Made by a program: the position numbers and the translations under genes. Below are positions 6,181-6,592 of a stretch of 6,592 nucleotides of DNA, piece after piece. A model generated the notes under the pieces. The model was given only the letters and a program-made list of their open reading frames with translations. It searched no databases and had not been told where the DNA came from. The DNA comes from a bacterium (lineage in GTDB: Bacteria > Cyanobacteriota > Vampirovibrionia > Obscuribacterales > Obscuribacteraceae), in assembly GCA_030431355.1 (NCBI GenBank), contig JAUIJG010000309.1:1-6592 (forward strand), written 5' to 3'. How positions within the stretch are numbered: position 1 is the stretch's first letter; each line of letters starts with the position of its first letter.

Positions 6181-6592
6181 GTGATCTTTGCCGATATTAC
6201 CGAAACCGTTGGAAATACGCCCCTTGTCAAGCTGCGTAGATTGACCAAAGACTCAAAAGCGACTGTGGCTCTGAAGATGGAATCCATGAACCCTCTGGGT
6301 TCGGTCAAAGACAGAATCGGCATCTCGATGATCAAAGAAGCAGAGCGAAAGAAGCTGATCAATCCGGAAAATACCGTTCTTATCGAGCCCACATCGGGAA
6401 ATACAGGAATCGCTCTGGCATTCGCGGCTGCTTCCAGGGGCTACAGACTGATTTTGACTATGCCGGACACAATGTCCGTTGAGAGAAGGAAGCTTCTCAC
6501 CGCCCTTGGTGCGGAGGTAATTCTAACTCCCGGAGCCGCAGGCATGAAAGGAGCAGTGGAGAATGCTGAGAAACTGCTGGAAGACAATGATG
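6181..6592 (+). CDS. cysK: Cysteine synthase (O-acetylserine sulfhydrylase), 5' part
   Basis: The first 137 codons of a PLP-dependent cysteine synthase are present; the gene runs off the window. The enzyme joins O-acetylserine and sulfide to give cysteine in the cytoplasm. Visible are the N-terminal [16 protein letters not shown], the PLP Lys43 in NPLGSVKDR, and the cofactor-phosphate loop motif [15 protein letters not shown] (TSGNTG 71-76), then [20 protein letters not shown], all standard for CysK. GTG 6181 is the start: AGGAG (6165-6169) is 11 bases upstream and no better in-frame start was found. It lies behind a terminator and is probably expressed alone or with downstream genes. Cystathionine beta-synthase and CysM are close relatives; with only the N-terminal third visible, CysK is the likeliest but not certain. 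Confidence 0.9.
   Translation, partial: MIFADITETVGNTPLVKLRRLTKDSKATVALKMESMNPLGSVKDRIGISMIKEAERKKLINPENTVLIEPTSGNTGIALAFAAASRGYRLILTMPDTMSVERRKLLTALGAEVILTPGAAGMKGAVENAEKLLEDND

Noticed and set aside
5817..6392. Open frame of 191 codons on the - strand
   Set aside because: It runs antisense through cysK, the terminator and the secreted-protein gene. The + strand frames there have clear support.

Overview
This is an ordinary bacterial chromosomal stretch of roughly 50% GC. All six genes lie on the + strand: an ADP-ribosylglycohydrolase-like protein, fabG, acpP, fabF, gatA, a small secreted lysine-rich protein of unknown function, and the 5' part of a cysK-type cysteine synthase cut off by the window end. 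I see no mobile element, CRISPR array, tRNA, rRNA or phage gene. The housekeeping genes mark the host as a bacterium. gatA lying apart from gatB and gatC, and a partial fab cluster, would suit a cyanobacterium-related non-photosynthetic lineage (Melainabacteria/Vampirovibrionia), but that placement is an impression from protein style and not proven here.

Layout. Positions 1-131 hold a dyad and a plausible extended -10 promoter before the ADP-ribosylglycohydrolase gene (132-1127). A 32-bp imperfect palindrome that spans a predicted core promoter (1163-1194) precedes fabG (1240-2016). acpP (start probably 2127, stop 2378) and fabF (2483-3739) follow with gaps of about 105-110 bases. The fabG-acpP gap holds a probable internal promoter, and the acpP-fabF gap holds a hairpin and a possible 10-codon leader ORF. 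gatA (3836-5386) begins behind a near-perfect Shine-Dalgarno sequence. The small exported protein (5510-5986) ends before a strong hairpin-plus-T-tract terminator (6051-6091), so cysK (6181 onward) is a separate transcription unit.

How the genes work together. FabG, ACP and FabF are consecutive parts of type II fatty acid elongation: FabF condenses malonyl-ACP with acyl-ACP, FabG reduces the 3-oxoacyl-ACP, and ACP carries the chain. fabH and fabD, often found upstream in this cluster, are absent from the window. GatA is the amidase subunit of the tRNA-dependent amidotransferase, and CysK makes cysteine. These share no pathway with the fab genes.

The points most worth a second look are the palindrome over the fabG promoter, the eroded N-terminal metal motif of the ADP-ribosylglycohydrolase homologue, and the 19-residue internal repeat in the secreted lysine-rich protein. 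I did not find a convincing new multi-gene system.
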